A DNA stretch of 44,409 nt from Candidatus Palauibacter polyketidifaciens (GTDB taxonomy: Bacteria > Gemmatimonadota > Gemmatimonadetes > Palauibacterales > Palauibacteraceae), in the NCBI RefSeq assembly GCF_947581785.1, contig NZ_CANPVO010000028.1, positions 1-44,409 of the forward strand, read 5' to 3'. Positions within the stretch are counted from its first letter, which is position 1. Each line of letters starts with the position of its first letter. Shown here one piece after another: positions 14,746 through 22,109 of this stretch. The position numbers were made by a program, and so were the translations under genes. The notes below the pieces were generated by a model. It worked only from the letters and a program-made list of their open reading frames with translations. It did not search any database and was not told the origin of the DNA.

Positions 14746-15422
14746 ACGCCGCCCGCATCGGAACGGGAGGGGAAGTCGGCATCGTCCCTACGGGCGTGGC
14801 AAATCTCGAAGCCGTCCGGTCGGCCTTCCGGCGGCTCGGACGGACGCCGCGGGTCCTGGATTCGGCGGCGGACATCGAGCGTGCGGAGTACGTCGTCCTG
14901 CCCGGCGTCGGGTCGTTTGCCGACGGGATGGCCGAGTTGCGGCGCCGGGGCTGGGAGGAGGCGCTCCGCCGCCGTGTCGAGTCGCTCCGGCCGACGCTGG
15001 GGATCTGTCTCGGGTTGCAGTTGTTGTGCGACGCGAGCGACGAGGCTCCCGGCATTCCCGGGCTTGGCTGCGTTTCGGGGCGGTCGGTGCGGCTGGACGG
15101 CGCCGGCCGCGTGCCGCAGCTGGGCTGGAACCGGATTGCGGCCCCGGGTGCGGCCGTCTTCCTGCGTCCGGGCATCGTCTACTTCGCCAACTCCTATCGG
15201 CTTGAAGAGGTTCCGGCGGGATGGACGGGGGCGACGGGCCGCCACGGGACCCGCTTCGTCGCCGGGTTCGAGCGGGGCGGAGTCCTTGCGTGCCAGTTCC
15301 ATCCGGAGTTGTCGGGGCGGATTGGCGCCGCCCTGCTGAACCGCTGGCTTGAAGAGGCTCCGGCGGCGGCGGAGGCCTCGGAGGGGATGACGGACCGGAC
15401 CCGCATGGCGGCCGCGTGCTGA
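14742..15422 (+). CDS. hisH: Imidazole glycerol phosphate synthase, glutaminase subunit
   Basis: 226 residues, class I glutamine amidotransferase. The catalytic triad is visible: Cys89 in GICLGLQLL, His187 and Glu189 in QFHPELSG; the PGVGSF oxyanion-side motif is at 54-59. It hydrolyses glutamine and channels ammonia to HisF. Two usual family positions differ: the first strand reads GIVPTGVANL rather than a DYGxGN pattern, and the common HSY reads NSY (150-152). The last ~20 residues are an Ala/Glu/Arg-rich tail overlapping the start of hisF by 7 bases. Confidence 0.95.
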   Translation: MNAARIGTGGEVGIVPTGVANLEAVRSAFRRLGRTPRVLDSAADIERAEYVVLPGVGSFADGMAELRRRGWEEALRRRVESLRPTLGICLGLQLLCDASDEAPGIPGLGCVSGRSVRLDGAGRVPQLGWNRIAAPGAAVFLRPGIVYFANSYRLEEVPAGWTGATGRHGTRFVAGFERGGVLACQFHPELSGRIGAALLNRWLEEAPAAAEASEGMTDRTRMAAAC

Positions 15423-16183
15423 ACGTCCGCGTCATCCCGTGCCTGGACGTGAAGGACGGCCGGGTCGTGAAGGGGGTCCGCTTCGCGAATCTCGCGGACC
15501 AGGGCGATCCGGCGGCTCTGGCTCGCCGCTACGAGCGGCAGGGCGCGGATGAGATCGTCATCCTCGATGTGTCGGCGACGGCGGACGGACGGCTGGCACG
15601 GTTCGAGACGATCGGCCGCGTGCGGGATGAGATCTCGATCCCGCTCACGGTCGGGGGCGGCGTGCGGACGGTGGAGGACGGGGGCTCCCTGCTGCAGGCG
15701 GGCGCGGACCGGGTGTCGGTGAACACCGCGGCCGTGGAGCAGCCCGAGCTTCTCGCCGGACTGTCGTCGCGCTTCGGTGCCCAGTGCGCGGTTCTCGCGC
15801 TGGATGCCGCGCGGGCGCCATCCGATGGCTGTCCGAGCGGCTTCGAGGTCCTGACCCACTCGGGGAGCAACCGTACCGGGCTCGACGCCGCGGAATGGGC
15901 TCGGCGCGGGACGGAGATGGGGGCCGGAGAGATCCTGCTCACGAGCTTCGACCGCGACGGGACGCGCAGCGGATACGACCTGGCGCTGATCGGAGCGATC
16001 CGCGAGGCCGTGACGGTGCCGATTGTGGCCTCCGGCGGCGGTGCGCACCCCGGCCACATGCGCGCCGCCGTGGACGCGGGCGCCGACGCGGTGCTCGCGG
16101 CGTCGATCTTCCACCAGGGCGACTGGTCGATCGGCAGACTCAAGGATCGACTGCAGCAGCTCGGCGTCGTGGTGCGTCGATGA
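15416..16183 (+). CDS. hisF: Imidazole glycerol phosphate synthase, cyclase subunit
   Basis: 255 residues from a GTG start inside the end of hisH. A (beta/alpha)8 barrel that, with ammonia from HisH, forms imidazole-glycerol phosphate and AICAR from PRFAR. Catalytic D11 (PCLDV) and D130 (LALDAA) fall at the canonical positions. The phosphate-binding blocks TVGGGVR (78-84) and ASGGG (205-209) are intact, as is LLTSFDRDGT (174-183). It overlaps the next gene by ATGA. Confidence 0.96.
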   Translation: MLNVRVIPCLDVKDGRVVKGVRFANLADQGDPAALARRYERQGADEIVILDVSATADGRLARFETIGRVRDEISIPLTVGGGVRTVEDGGSLLQAGADRVSVNTAAVEQPELLAGLSSRFGAQCAVLALDAARAPSDGCPSGFEVLTHSGSNRTGLDAAEWARRGTEMGAGEILLTSFDRDGTRSGYDLALIGAIREAVTVPIVASGGGAHPGHMRAAVDAGADAVLAASIFHQGDWSIGRLKDRLQQLGVVVRR

Positions 16184-18774
16184 TCATCCCATCCATCGAC
16201 CTCATGGGCGGCCGGGCCGTGCAGCTTCGCCAAGGCGCCACGCTTGAAATCGACGCGGGCGATCCGCGGCCTCTCGCGGAGAGGTTCGCGGTCGCGGGGG
16301 AAGTCGCGGTCATCGATCTCGATGCGGCTCTCGGCCGCGGAGACAACGCCGCCCTCATCAGGGAACTGCTGCCACTCGCACCGTGCCGGGTAGGCGGCGG
16401 CATTCGGTCCCGTGAGGCGGCGCTCGACTGGCTCGACGCGGGCGCGCGGCAAGTGATCCTGGGCACGGCGGCGAATCCCGATGTCCTGGGCGAACTCCCG
16501 GCGGAGCGCGTGATCGCCGCGCTCGACGCGCGCGATGGCGAGGTCGTCGTCGAGGGCTGGCAGCGCGGGACGGGTCGCGGCGTCATCGGGCGGATGGAGG
16601 AGCTCGATGGTCTCGCGAGCGGCTACCTGGTCACCTTCGTGGAGGTCGAAGGCACGCTGGGCGGGATCCCGCTGGATCGCGTCGCCGCCCTCGTCGCGGC
16701 TGCGGGATCCGCCCGCGTCACGGTGGCGGGGGGCGTCCGCGAGGTTTCGGAGATCGCGGCACTCGACCGAATGGGCGCGGACGCGCAGGTGGGGATGGCG
16801 ATCTACAGCGGACGCATGGAGCTGGGCGACGCGATCGCGGCTCCTCTGAAGTCCGACCGGGCCGACGGACTTTGGGCGACAGTGGTCGAGGACACGGGCG
16901 GGCGCGCGCTCGGGCTCGCATGGTCGAGCGCGGAGAGTCTGCGCACCGCCGTCAGGGAACGGCGCGGCGTCTACCAGAGCCGCTCACGGGGGCTCTGGAG
17001 GAAGGGTGAGACGTCCGGCGCCACGCAGGAACTCGTCCGGGTGGCGGCGGACTGCGACCGCGACACTCTGCGCTTCACGGTACGACAGCACGGGACCGGC
17101 TTCTGTCACACGGGCACCCGGACGTGTTTCGACGATCCGGTCGACCTCGAGACCCGCCTTCGCGAGCGGCTCGCCGACCCGGAGCCGGGCTCGCTCACCG
17201 CGCGGCTCGCCGGGGATCCGGAACTGCTGCGGGGGAAACTCGTCGAGGAGGCGCAGGAACTGGCCGAAGCCGGATCGAAGGCGGACGCGGTCGCGGAGTT
17301 CGCGGACCTCTACTACTTCGCCCTCACGCGGCTCCTGAAGGCCGGCGGCTCCCTCGAGGATGTACGTCTCGAACTCGAGCGGCGCGCCCTCAAGGTGCGT
17401 CGCCGAGCCCCGAGGGCGCCGGGGGAGGCGACCGGTCGGACGGCTTCGGCACCCGCCGCCGCGGCGGGCGGGATCCTGCCGCCGATCGGCCTCGATGAGG
17501 CCGTGCGGGCGGTGCGCTCGCCGGCGCTCGACCCGGCAGCCCTCGAGGTCGCGCGAACGATCCTGGACGATGTCGAGCGGCGCGGGGAGCCGGCGCTCCG
17601 CGAGCACGCCGAGCGGCTCGGCGACCTCGAGCCGGGCGACGATCTGCTCCTCGACCGGTCGGCTCTCGAGCGCGCGGCGGAAGCACTGCATGCCGACGAC
17701 CGCGAATTGCTGAACCGCGTGGCGGACCGGATCCGCGCGTTCGCTGAGGCCCAGCGGGCATCCGCGAACGACCTCGAGACGCCGGTCGCGGGCGGTCGCG
17801 GCGGCCATCGGCTCGCCCCCGTCGGAGCGGCCGGCTGTTACGCGCCCGGGGGGCGCTTCCCTCTCCCGTCCTCGGTGCTCATGACCGTCATCCCCGCGAG
17901 GGTGGCGGGCGTGGACGACGTGTGGGCCGCATCGCCGCGCCCGACCGCGGCGGCCCGGGCCGCGGCCTTCATCGCCGGCGCGGACGGCCTGCTGGCCATC
18001 GGCGGCGCGCAGGCGATCGGCGCGCTCGCCTTCGGCGTCGGAGGCGTCTCCCGCTGCGAGAAGATCGTGGGGCCGGGCAACCGGTTCGTCACCGCGGCCA
18101 AGCGCCTCCTCTACGGCCGGGTCGGCCTCGACACCATCGCCGGTCCATCCGAGCTGCTCGTCGTCGCCTCGCCGGATGCGGAGCCGGCGCGCGTCGCGGC
18201 CGACCTGCTCGCCCAGGCCGAGCACGACCCGGACGCCGTCCCGCTCCTGTGCGCCTTCGACGAAGCGACCGTCGAGGCCGTACGCGAAGAGACCGAGCGG
18301 CAGCTGGCCACGCTCCCGACCGCACCGATCGCGCGTCAGGCCCTGGCGGCCGGCGGCGCCCTCCTCGTGGCAAGCCTCGACGAGGCCGCCGCCATCTGCG
18401 ACGCCGTGGCGCCGGAGCACCTGCAACTGCACGGCGAGCGGGCCGAGCCGCTGGCTCCGCGCGTCCACCGGTACGGATCGCTCTTCATGGGGGCGGCCAC
18501 ACCCGAGGCGGCCGGCGACTACGGAGCCGGACCGAACCACACGCTTCCCACGTCGGGCGCCGCGGCGTTCGACTCGGGACTCTCGGTGTTCTCGTTCCTG
18601 CGTCGACCGACGTGGCTGACGCTCTCGCCCGAAGATGACGCCTACGAGGATCTGCTGCGGGACACCGCCGCGCTCGCCCGACTGGAGGGGCTGGAAGCGC
18701 ACGCGCTTTCGGCGGAACTCCGGCTCACGGCGGCGGCCCGGGGAGATCGCCGTCGGAGGGTCCGCGCCTCGTAA
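16180..18774 (+). CDS. hisA-hisI-hisE-hisD: Tetrafunctional HisA-HisI-HisE-HisD fusion protein
   Basis: One uninterrupted 864-residue frame from ATG 16180 (ATGA overlap with hisF). HisA, about 1-223: D7 in PSIDLMGG, D116 in ALDARDG, T152, phosphate loops VGGGIR and VAGGVR. HisI, about 225-318: YQSRSRGLWRKGETSG, D291-C292-D-x-D, Cys309 and Cys316 of the zinc site. HisE, about 322-405: KLVEEAQELAEA and EFADLYYF. An Ala/Pro/Arg-rich linker (408-434) leads to HisD, 435-855: GCYAPGGRFPLPSSV, GPGNRFVTAAKRL, IAGPSELLVVAS, zinc ligands in QAEHD (679-683), APEHLQL with E746-H747, and NHTLPTSG. It covers steps 2, 3, 4 and the final oxidation. All four active sites look intact. HisI-HisE-HisD is the fungal HIS4 order. 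Confidence 0.95.
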   Translation: MIIPSIDLMGGRAVQLRQGATLEIDAGDPRPLAERFAVAGEVAVIDLDAALGRGDNAALIRELLPLAPCRVGGGIRSREAALDWLDAGARQVILGTAANPDVLGELPAERVIAALDARDGEVVVEGWQRGTGRGVIGRMEELDGLASGYLVTFVEVEGTLGGIPLDRVAALVAAAGSARVTVAGGVREVSEIAALDRMGADAQVGMAIYSGRMELGDAIAAPLKSDRADGLWATVVEDTGGRALGLAWSSAESLRTAVRERRGVYQSRSRGLWRKGETSGATQELVRVAADCDRDTLRFTVRQHGTGFCHTGTRTCFDDPVDLETRLRERLADPEPGSLTARLAGDPELLRGKLVEEAQELAEAGSKADAVAEFADLYYFALTRLLKAGGSLEDVRLELERRALKVRRRAPRAPGEATGRTASAPAAAAGGILPPIGLDEAVRAVRSPALDPAALEVARTILDDVERRGEPALREHAERLGDLEPGDDLLLDRSALERAAEALHADDRELLNRVADRIRAFAEAQRASANDLETPVAGGRGGHRLAPVGAAGCYAPGGRFPLPSSVLMTVIPARVAGVDDVWAASPRPTAAARAAAFIAGADGLLAIGGAQAIGALAFGVGGVSRCEKIVGPGNRFVTAAKRLLYGRVGLDTIAGPSELLVVASPDAEPARVAADLLAQAEHDPDAVPLLCAFDEATVEAVREETERQLATLPTAPIARQALAAGGALLVASLDEAAAICDAVAPEHLQLHGERAEPLAPRVHRYGSLFMGAATPEAAGDYGAGPNHTLPTSGAAAFDSGLSVFSFLRRPTWLTLSPEDDAYEDLLRDTAALARLEGLEAHALSAELRLTAAARGDRRRRVRAS

Positions 18775-19174
18775 GGTGGTCGAGGGCACGGTCCACGGCG
18801 TCCTTCGTCGAGGCCGTGATCCCTCCCCTCTCGTACTCCTGTACCGCCAGCCGCTCCAAGCGGTCGACGAGCGCGTCGACTCCGGGCCGGGGGGCCGACG
18901 TCAAGGGCCGAACATGATCCGTGGCGCCGAACAGGTTGATCCAGTACTCCGTCCGGCGCCCCCACTCCAGCAGATCGTAGAACTGCCGACCCGCCCGGGG
19001 CCCGAGTCCGAGTACGTCGAGGAGGGCGACGAAGAGCGAGATCGGCAGCAGCAACGCATCCCTCAGGCCATCGAGGAGCAGCTTCAGCTGAAAGACGGCC
19101 ACGTCGCGGAGGAGCGTCCAGCGCGAGGGAACGATTTCGGGTTGCAGGGTTGCTCCGACCGGGAACTCGCTCAT
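18725..19174 (-). CDS. Hypothetical protein with one or two membrane helices
   Basis: 149 residues from ATG 19174, preceded by GAGAGACAGG. I do not recognise a family. The middle (about residues 22-60) is hydrophobic with interspersed charges (VFQLKLLLDGLRDALLLPISLFVALLDVLGLG), consistent with a membrane-associated helical hairpin. It is followed by a GRQFYDLLEWGRRTEYWINLFG block and a helical, charged C-terminus. The last 50 bases overlap the 3' end of the his fusion gene on the other strand. It is divergent from the ECF sigma gene 112 bases away. Composition and the plausible ribosome site favour a real gene, but function is unknown. Confidence 0.6.
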   Translation of the reverse strand: MSEFPVGATLQPEIVPSRWTLLRDVAVFQLKLLLDGLRDALLLPISLFVALLDVLGLGPRAGRQFYDLLEWGRRTEYWINLFGATDHVRPLTSAPRPGVDALVDRLERLAVQEYERGGITASTKDAVDRALDHLTRRGPSDGDLPGPPP

Positions 19175-19197
19175 CCTGTCTCTCGATTCCTTGATCC

Positions 19198-19227
19198 GTG
19201 AAATAAACTTCGCGGCTTCGTGTACCC
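19198..19227 (+). promoter_or_regulatory. Candidate ECF-type promoter upstream of the sigma gene
   Basis: GTGAAATAAACTT (19198-19210) followed about 10 bases later by CGTGTACC has the general form of an ECF promoter (AT-rich -35 with AAC core, CGT-type -10). ECF operons are often autoregulated. No consensus for this sigma is known, so this is only a candidate. Confidence 0.25.
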
Positions 19228-19286
19228 TCGCGTAGCGAACAGTCACCACAGATCCACAGCGGTGCCCGCGACCATGGGAGCCACAA

Positions 19287-19889
19287 TTGAACAGCTCGGA
19301 GGCAACCGACCGGATGCTCGTTCTTCGCGCGCAGCGTGGCGAGCGTGCGGCCTTCGGCGAACTCGTCACACGATACATGCAGCGTGCCTACTATACCGCG
19401 CTCGGCCTCGTCGGGAACCACGACGACGCCCTGGACCTCTCTCAGGAGGCCTTCGCCAGGGCGTTCCGCGCGCGCGCCAGGATCGACCCCGAACGTCCCT
19501 TCTTCCCCTGGCTGTACCAGATCATCCGCCGACTCTGTTTCAACCATACGCGGGACCAGCGGTCACGCCGACTGAAACTCGAACAGGCCGGCAGCTGGCT
19601 TACGGACACGACGATGGGACGGCGCCCTCTCAGCCCCGATCAGGCGGTCGTGCGTGCCGAACTGCGCGAACAGGTCGGGGCGGCCATCGAACGCCTCCCG
19701 GAACGGGAACGGGAGACGCTCGTCCTGCGCGAGTTCGAGGAGCTGCGGTACCGGGAGATCGCCGAGTTGCTGGGGATCCCGATCGGCACGGTGATGTCGC
19801 GCCTCTATCGGGCGCGGCGGTCCCTCGCACGCGAGATCGAAACGGCGGGAACCCGTCCCGGCCAGGAGGGAGGTTCGGGCGATGAGTGA
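19287..19889 (+). CDS. ECF-family RNA polymerase sigma factor (RpoE-like)
   Basis: 200 residues from a TTG at 19287, spaced 6 bases from GGGAG; an ATG at 19314 is the alternative. Sigma-2 domain about 22-90: FGELVTRYMQRAYYTA, then DALDLSQEAFARAFRA (47-62) and FFPWLYQIIRRLCFN. Sigma-4 about 128-185: LPERERETLVLREFEELRYREIAELLGIPIGTVMSRLYRARR, a standard helix-turn-helix. The last bases overlap the next gene by 8, as expected for a sigma/anti-sigma pair. Confidence 0.95.
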   Translation: MNSSEATDRMLVLRAQRGERAAFGELVTRYMQRAYYTALGLVGNHDDALDLSQEAFARAFRARARIDPERPFFPWLYQIIRRLCFNHTRDQRSRRLKLEQAGSWLTDTTMGRRPLSPDQAVVRAELREQVGAAIERLPERERETLVLREFEELRYREIAELLGIPIGTVMSRLYRARRSLAREIETAGTRPGQEGGSGDE

Positions 19890-20352
19890 GAGAAACGTGA
19901 GTCCGCCCGGCGACGAGCGGGTGCGCCATCTGATGATGGCCGAACTGGACGAGGAGATTTCGGGAGAGGGACGTCTCGAACTCGAGTCCGCGCTCGGGGA
20001 GGACCCGGGCCTTCGCGACGAACTGGCAACATACCAGCGCCTGAAGGAGGTCACCGACACCATGACTCCGCTGAAGCCGCCGGAGGAAACCTGGGACAGC
20101 TACTGGGAGCACGTCTATCGCCGGCTTGAACGCGGCATCGGCTGGGTTCTGGTCTCGCTGGGGACGATCGTCGTTGGGACGTGGGCGCTGTGGACGGCCG
20201 TAGGCGAGCTGATTCGGGACACGACGATGCCCGCGTACATTCGCTGGGGCATGCTCGCGCTGATCGCGGGCTTCGTGATCCTCTTCGTCTCCGTCGTCCG
20301 CGAGCGCCTGTTCATGCAGAAGAAAGACCCCTACAAGGACGTGATCCGATGA
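19882..20352 (+). CDS. Putative membrane anti-sigma factor lacking the zinc motif
   Basis: 156 residues. A cytoplasmic N-terminal helical region of about 75 residues (RHLMMAELDEEISGEGRLELESAL) resembles the layout of anti-sigma domains but has no HxxxCxxC, and no cysteines at all are visible in it. Two hydrophobic helices follow (about 87-108 and 119-140), then a short charged tail. The position directly after an ECF sigma gene, with an 8-base overlap, is the main reason for the call. It could bind the sigma factor at the membrane; an unrelated two-helix protein is the alternative. Confidence 0.6.
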   Translation: MSERNVSPPGDERVRHLMMAELDEEISGEGRLELESALGEDPGLRDELATYQRLKEVTDTMTPLKPPEETWDSYWEHVYRRLERGIGWVLVSLGTIVVGTWALWTAVGELIRDTTMPAYIRWGMLALIAGFVILFVSVVRERLFMQKKDPYKDVIR

Positions 20353-20669
20353 TCATCACCTCCCGAAACGACCTCGCCGGATACCGGATCCTGGAGGAGT
20401 TCGGCCTCGTCCGCGGCAGCACGATCCGGGCGCGCCACCTGGGCCGCGACATACTCGCGGGTCTCAAGACCATCGTGGGAGGCGAGATCCAGGAGTACAC
20501 GAAGATGATGGCCGAAGCGCGGGAGCAGGCGGTCGATCGGATGGAGGCCGAGGCGGCGGCCGCCGGCGCGAACGCGATCCTCTGTGTCCGCTTTTCGACC
20601 TCCTATATCCTGGGAGGGACCGCCGAGATCGTGGTCTACGGCTCCGCCGTGAAGGTCGAGGAGAGCTGA
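20349..20669 (+). CDS. YbjQ/UPF0145 family protein
   Basis: 106 residues from ATG 20349, overlapping the previous stop by ATGA. The sequence covers the family end to end: IITSRNDLAGYRILEEFGLVRGSTIRARH, the central DILAGLKTIVGGEIQEYTKMMAEAREQAVDRM segment and AAAAGANAILCVRFSTSYI, closing with TAEIVVYGSAVKVE. YbjQ proteins form pentameric shells in solved structures and are often labelled heavy-metal-binding; their cellular role is unclear. Its place inside the ECF operon suggests it belongs to the same stress regulon. Confidence 0.9.
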   Translation: MIITSRNDLAGYRILEEFGLVRGSTIRARHLGRDILAGLKTIVGGEIQEYTKMMAEAREQAVDRMEAEAAAAGANAILCVRFSTSYILGGTAEIVVYGSAVKVEES

Positions 20670-20671
20670 CC

Positions 20672-22099
20672 GTGGCGCTGAGAATGCTTGTCGCGGCCGG
20701 GTGTGTGCTCTCCTCTCCAGCGCTGGCGCAGGAGCCGGATCCCGACCCGGCGGAAGGCGCCGGCGTCGAGGGCCGGTGGGCGGGATCCGTCGTTCTTCCC
20801 ACGGCCGAGTTGCCCTTCGCGGTCACCTTCGAGCGCGCCGATGGAGCGCTCTCCGCGAGCATGGACATCCAGGGTCAGGTCGGTCTGCCTCTCACAGCCG
20901 TGTCCCACGCCGACGGCCGCGTGCATTTCGAACTCGAAACCCCGATCGGTCTCGCCGCGTGGGACGGAGCCCTCACGGGTGACACCATCGAGGGTGACAC
21001 CATCGAGGGCGAATTCACCCAGGGCGTCGTGACCGCCACGTTCTCCGTGTCGCGGGCCGATCTTCCGGAAGCGGGGGCGGAAGAGCCGCCCCCGTACCGG
21101 GAGGAAGAGGTCTCGTTCGAGAACGGCGACGTACACCTCGAGGGCACGCTGACGCTTCCGGAAGGGACGGGACCGTTCCCGGGCGTCGTCCTGATCACGG
21201 GTTCGGGACCCCAGGACAGGGATGAGATCGTGGCCGGGTTCGCCGTCTTCCGCCTCCTCTCGGATCACCTCACGCGGCAGGGGATCGCGGTCCTCCGGTA
21301 TGACGATCGTGGCGTCGGCGGCTCGTCGGGGAGCGTCGCCACCTCCACCTCGGCCGACTTCGCGGGCGACGCGCTCGCCGGCCTCGCGCGGCTGGCGGAG
21401 CATCCGGCTGTCGACCCGGCCCGGGTCGGCCTCGTGGGGCACAGCGAAGGGGGCATCATCGCCCCCATCGCGGCCTCACGCTCGGACGCCGTCCGCTTCA
21501 CCGTGCTGCTGGCCGGTTCGACCGTGCCCGGCACCGAGATCCTGTACGAGCAGTCCGCGGCCATTCAGCGCGCGAGCGGCGTGCCCGAGGACCGCATCGC
21601 GTGGAATACCGACTTCCAGCGCCGTTTGTTCGCGGCCCTTGAGGCGGGTGAGGGCCTCGAGGCATATCGGGAGGAGCTGGGGGCCACCATCCGCGAGGGC
21701 ATCGAGACCCTGCCCGAGGCGCAGCGCGCCGCGATCTCCGACGTGGACGCCTACGTGCAGGGCCAGATCGACGCGCAGATCGACCGCGTCGAGACGCCCT
21801 GGTTCCGCTATTTTCTCACGTACGATCCGACCGAAGGTCTGCGGGGCACGCGGGTGCCGGTGCTCGCACTCTTCGGCGGGCTCGACCTGCAGGTGCTCCC
21901 CGACCAGAACCGCCCGCCGCTGGAGGAGGCGCTGGCCGGGAACCCGGACGTGACGGTCGAGGTGCTCCCGCGTGCCAATCACCTCTTCCAGGCCGCGACG
22001 ACCGGATCCCCGGCCGAGTACGCGCTGCTCGAGAAGCGTTTCGTCGACGGCTTCCTCGACACGATCTCCGACTGGATCCTCGCCCGCTTCAGCAGCTGA
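20672..22099 (+). CDS. Exported alpha/beta hydrolase (dienelactone hydrolase/S9-like)
   Basis: 475 residues from GTG 20672, 2 bases after the ybjQ stop; an ATG four codons later is possible. The signal peptide ends near SSPALAQ (20). Residues 30-130 form an N-terminal beta domain common in these exported hydrolases (GRWAGSVVLP, LPFAVTFERADG). The hydrolase domain starts near 145: GVVLITGSGPQDRDE, YDDRGVGGSSG, nucleophile S258 in GHSEGG, acid D405 in FGGLDLQV and H437 in RANHLFQ. Known relatives cleave esters or short peptides. A perfect 15-base tandem duplication (20978-21007) repeats GDTIE. It is last in the ECF operon and convergent with the next gene. Confidence 0.88.
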   Translation: MALRMLVAAGCVLSSPALAQEPDPDPAEGAGVEGRWAGSVVLPTAELPFAVTFERADGALSASMDIQGQVGLPLTAVSHADGRVHFELETPIGLAAWDGALTGDTIEGDTIEGEFTQGVVTATFSVSRADLPEAGAEEPPPYREEEVSFENGDVHLEGTLTLPEGTGPFPGVVLITGSGPQDRDEIVAGFAVFRLLSDHLTRQGIAVLRYDDRGVGGSSGSVATSTSADFAGDALAGLARLAEHPAVDPARVGLVGHSEGGIIAPIAASRSDAVRFTVLLAGSTVPGTEILYEQSAAIQRASGVPEDRIAWNTDFQRRLFAALEAGEGLEAYREELGATIREGIETLPEAQRAAISDVDAYVQGQIDAQIDRVETPWFRYFLTYDPTEGLRGTRVPVLALFGGLDLQVLPDQNRPPLEEALAGNPDVTVEVLPRANHLFQAATTGSPAEYALLEKRFVDGFLDTISDWILARFSS

Positions 22100-22109
22100 C
22101 GGTTCGGAG

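Noticed and set aside
16630-16670. Apparent loss of a HisA catalytic residue where TDI-type sequence reads TFV
   Set aside because: The catalytic aspartates are D7 and D116 (ALDARDG), both present; this position corresponds to the T152 strand, where the Thr is kept.
16984-18789. A 601-residue open frame antisense to the his fusion gene
   Set aside because: It has no family signature and is rich in Arg/Gly; it is a by-product of GC-rich codon use in the real HisI-HisE-HisD frame.
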